This document shows positions 13,633 to 15,241 of a stretch of DNA of 15,241 bases, in pieces. The notes under the pieces were generated by a model. It was not told where the DNA came from and made no database searches. It worked only from the letters and a program-made list of their open reading frames with translations. Numbering within the stretch: the first letter of the stretch is position 1; every line of letters starts with the position of its first letter. Both the position numbers and the translations under genes were made by a program. This DNA is from JAVBNU01 sp964617065 (GTDB lineage Bacteria; Cyanobacteriota; Vampirovibrionia; Gastranaerophilales; Gastranaerophilaceae), in the NCBI GenBank assembly GCA_964617065.1, contig CAZTVM010000041.1, positions 1 to 15,241 on the forward strand, in the 5' to 3' direction.

Positions 13633-15241
13633 TTACGATTGAGTTGTCGTTTCAAGTTCGTTTTCATTACATTTTTTGCATTTGGCTCTGTCAAAAGCGA
13701 TTTTTTTATTTTCCACTTTCAAAACTATCGTATCACCGTCGCCGTATTCGCCTGACAGTATTTCTTCAGCTAAACTATCTTCAATTTTCTTTTGTATAAG
13801 CCTACGTAACGGTCTTGCTCCATAAGCTTCTGAATAGCCTTCCTCTGCAAGAAAATCTCTTACTTCATCAGGAACTTCTATCGTAAAATGATGCGATTCC
13901 AGACGTTTGAACAAGTCTTTCAGCATTAAGTCAACGATTTGACGAATTTCAGGTTTGCTCAAATGCGCAAACACAATAATGTCGTCAATTCTGTTCAAAA
14001 ACTCAGGGCGAAATGCTTTTTTCATTTCTTCCATTACTGTATCTTTCAAATGTTCGTATTTATCCTTTGAAGCGTCAGCACCAGTTGAAAAACCGAGTTT
14101 CGAAGAAGTTTGAATTAAACTTGCACCAACATTACTAGTCATTATTATAATAGTATTTTTGAAATCGATATGACGGCCCTTCGAGTCTGTCAATCGACCA
14201 TCGTCAAGTATTTGCAACATTATGTTGAATACGTCAGGATGAGCCTTTTCAATTTCATCAAATAAAATAACTGAGTAAGGCTTTTTACGTATAGTTTCAG
14301 TAAGTCCGCCACCTTCGTCGTAGCCAACGTAACCCGGAGGTGAACCGATGAGTTTTGATGTAGAATGTTTTTCCATAAATTCTGACATATCAACACGAAC
14401 CATGCTGTCCTCTGAACCGAATACAGCTTCTGCAAGTGCTTTTGCTAGTTCAGTTTTACCAACACCTGTAGGCCCTGAAAATATAAAGCTGCCTATCGGA
14501 CGATTAGGACTTTTCAAGCCGACACGAGCACGTCTGATTGCTTTAGAAATAGCAATAACTGCTTCGCCTTGACCAATTACACGCTGATGTAAAGTGTCTT
14601 CAAGTTTCAACAATCTTGCACTTTCGCCTTCTGTTATTTTTGTCACTGGCACACCGGTCATTATACTGATAACTTCAGCTATTTGCTCCGCTGTTACAGT
14701 CGGTTTATTTGCTTCATGTTCATCTTTCCATTTTTGAGATAATTCACGGATTTTTTCTTTTAAATCGGCTTCGTCGTCTCTTAGTTGTGAGGCATGCTCG
14801 AATTCTTGATTTCTAATTGCGTCTTCTTTTTCTTTTATAATCGCTTTCAGCTCTTTTTCAAGCTCTTTACCTTCAGGGGGCAAAACACAAGTTTGTAATC
14901 GGACTTTTGAACTTGCTTCATCAATTACGTCAANNNNNNNNNNNNNNNNNNNNNNNNNNNNNNNNNNNNNNNNNNNNNNNNNNNNNNNNNNNNTTAGCTG
15001 CAGCCTCATCCATCAAGTCGATAGCTTTGTCAGGCAAAAACCTATCATTAATATATTTTTGTGATAATTGTGCAGCCGCAACTATAGCCTCATCTGAAAT
15101 TATTAATTTATGATGTTCCTCGTATTTTGGCATTACACCACGCATAATTTCTATAGTTTCCTCAACAGTAGGTTCGTCTACGATAATCGGCTGAAAACGA
15201 CGTTCTAAAGCCGCATCTTTTTCTATGTATTTTTGGTATTC
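13633..15241 (-). CDS. clpC: ClpC-type AAA+ unfoldase, partial, with an internal gap
   Basis: The 5' end lies beyond 15241 and 60 N break the gene at 14934-14993. The upstream part (EYQKYIEKDAALERRFQP to FLPDKAIDLMDEAAA) is the end of the first AAA+ module. The part after the gap holds DEASSKVRL, the UVR-containing middle domain (QEFEHASQLRDDEADL) and the whole second AAA+ module: Walker A GPTGVGKT, GSPPGYVGYDEGG pore region, Walker B VILFDEIEKA, sensor TSN, arginine region FRPEFLNRID. The UVR segment marks ClpC rather than ClpB. ClpC hexamers unfold substrates chosen by adaptors and feed them to ClpP. The C-terminus ends with an unusual CKKC motif and a Thr/Glu-rich tail. The two sides of the gap are in different frames and appear to encode overlapping positions, so the join is doubtful. 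Confidence 0.85.
14934..14993. other. Assembly gap (60 N) inside clpC
   Basis: Sixty N residues separate two parts that read in different frames. Homology implies an overlap of about 28 bases rather than a gap of 60. Confidence 0.9.

Noticed and set aside
13626..13694. 23-residue N-terminal extension of the phosphoesterase inside clpC
   Set aside because: It would bury the signal peptide and overlaps clpC coding sequence; no ribosome site supports it.

Overview
The window is AT-rich bacterial DNA with dense gene packing, 7-18 nt spacings or short overlaps inside operons, and Shine-Dalgarno sites such as AAGGAGGG. Three runs of N (5719-5818, 5851-5950, 14934-14993) show that it is a scaffold, probably from a metagenome. 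An SLH-domain envelope protein, a ClpC-type Clp ATPase, RsbW-like kinase domains, a 2-hydroxyacyl-CoA dehydratase activator-like ATPase and the low GC suggest an anaerobic gut bacterium. My best guess is the Gastranaerophilales (Melainabacteria) type. A low-GC Firmicute or Negativicute is the main alternative, because the amino-acid transporter and RsbW genes resemble theirs. I cannot settle this without a search.

Region 1 (1-2737): an AT-rich leader with a plausible promoter, then one large two-domain enzyme, a GT2 glycosyltransferase fused to a polysaccharide pyruvyl transferase.

Region 2 (2738-4795): a rearranged locus built from an amino-acid ABC transporter and a partner-switching regulator. 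A HAMP-linker/RsbW-like gene on the minus strand lacks both its 5' end and the phosphatase domain expected in its middle. It abuts, head to head, the last 73 codons of an ABC permease on the plus strand. The permease overlaps an ABC ATPase that carries a degenerate RsbW-like domain at its C-terminus. A membrane-segment remnant follows.

Region 3 (4796-6601, minus strand): a tightly coupled three-gene operon. It encodes an Asn/Gly-rich repeat protein with 18-residue turns, predicted to be a beta-roll/beta-solenoid, followed by 59-aa and 115-aa orphan proteins. The 108-bp repeats broke the assembly, so the true repeat number is unknown.

Region 4 (6869-9612, plus strand): a 95-aa orphan gene with a strong ribosome site and a perfect terminator, then a secreted, extremely cysteine-rich protein with three SLH motifs, ended by a long hairpin terminator. 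If the SLH motifs bind a pyruvylated wall polymer, as in other bacteria, the pyruvyl transferase of region 1 could act in the same envelope pathway; that link is inference.

Region 5 (9636-15241, minus strand, read right to left): clpC (5' end outside the window), a secreted calcineurin-like phosphoesterase, a metallo-beta-lactamase-fold hydrolase with its own near-consensus promoter, an overlapping TPR protein, then a two-gene unit of an unusually small HgdB-like protein and an HgdC-like ATPase with both conserved cysteines. No tRNA, rRNA, transposase or CRISPR array was seen.
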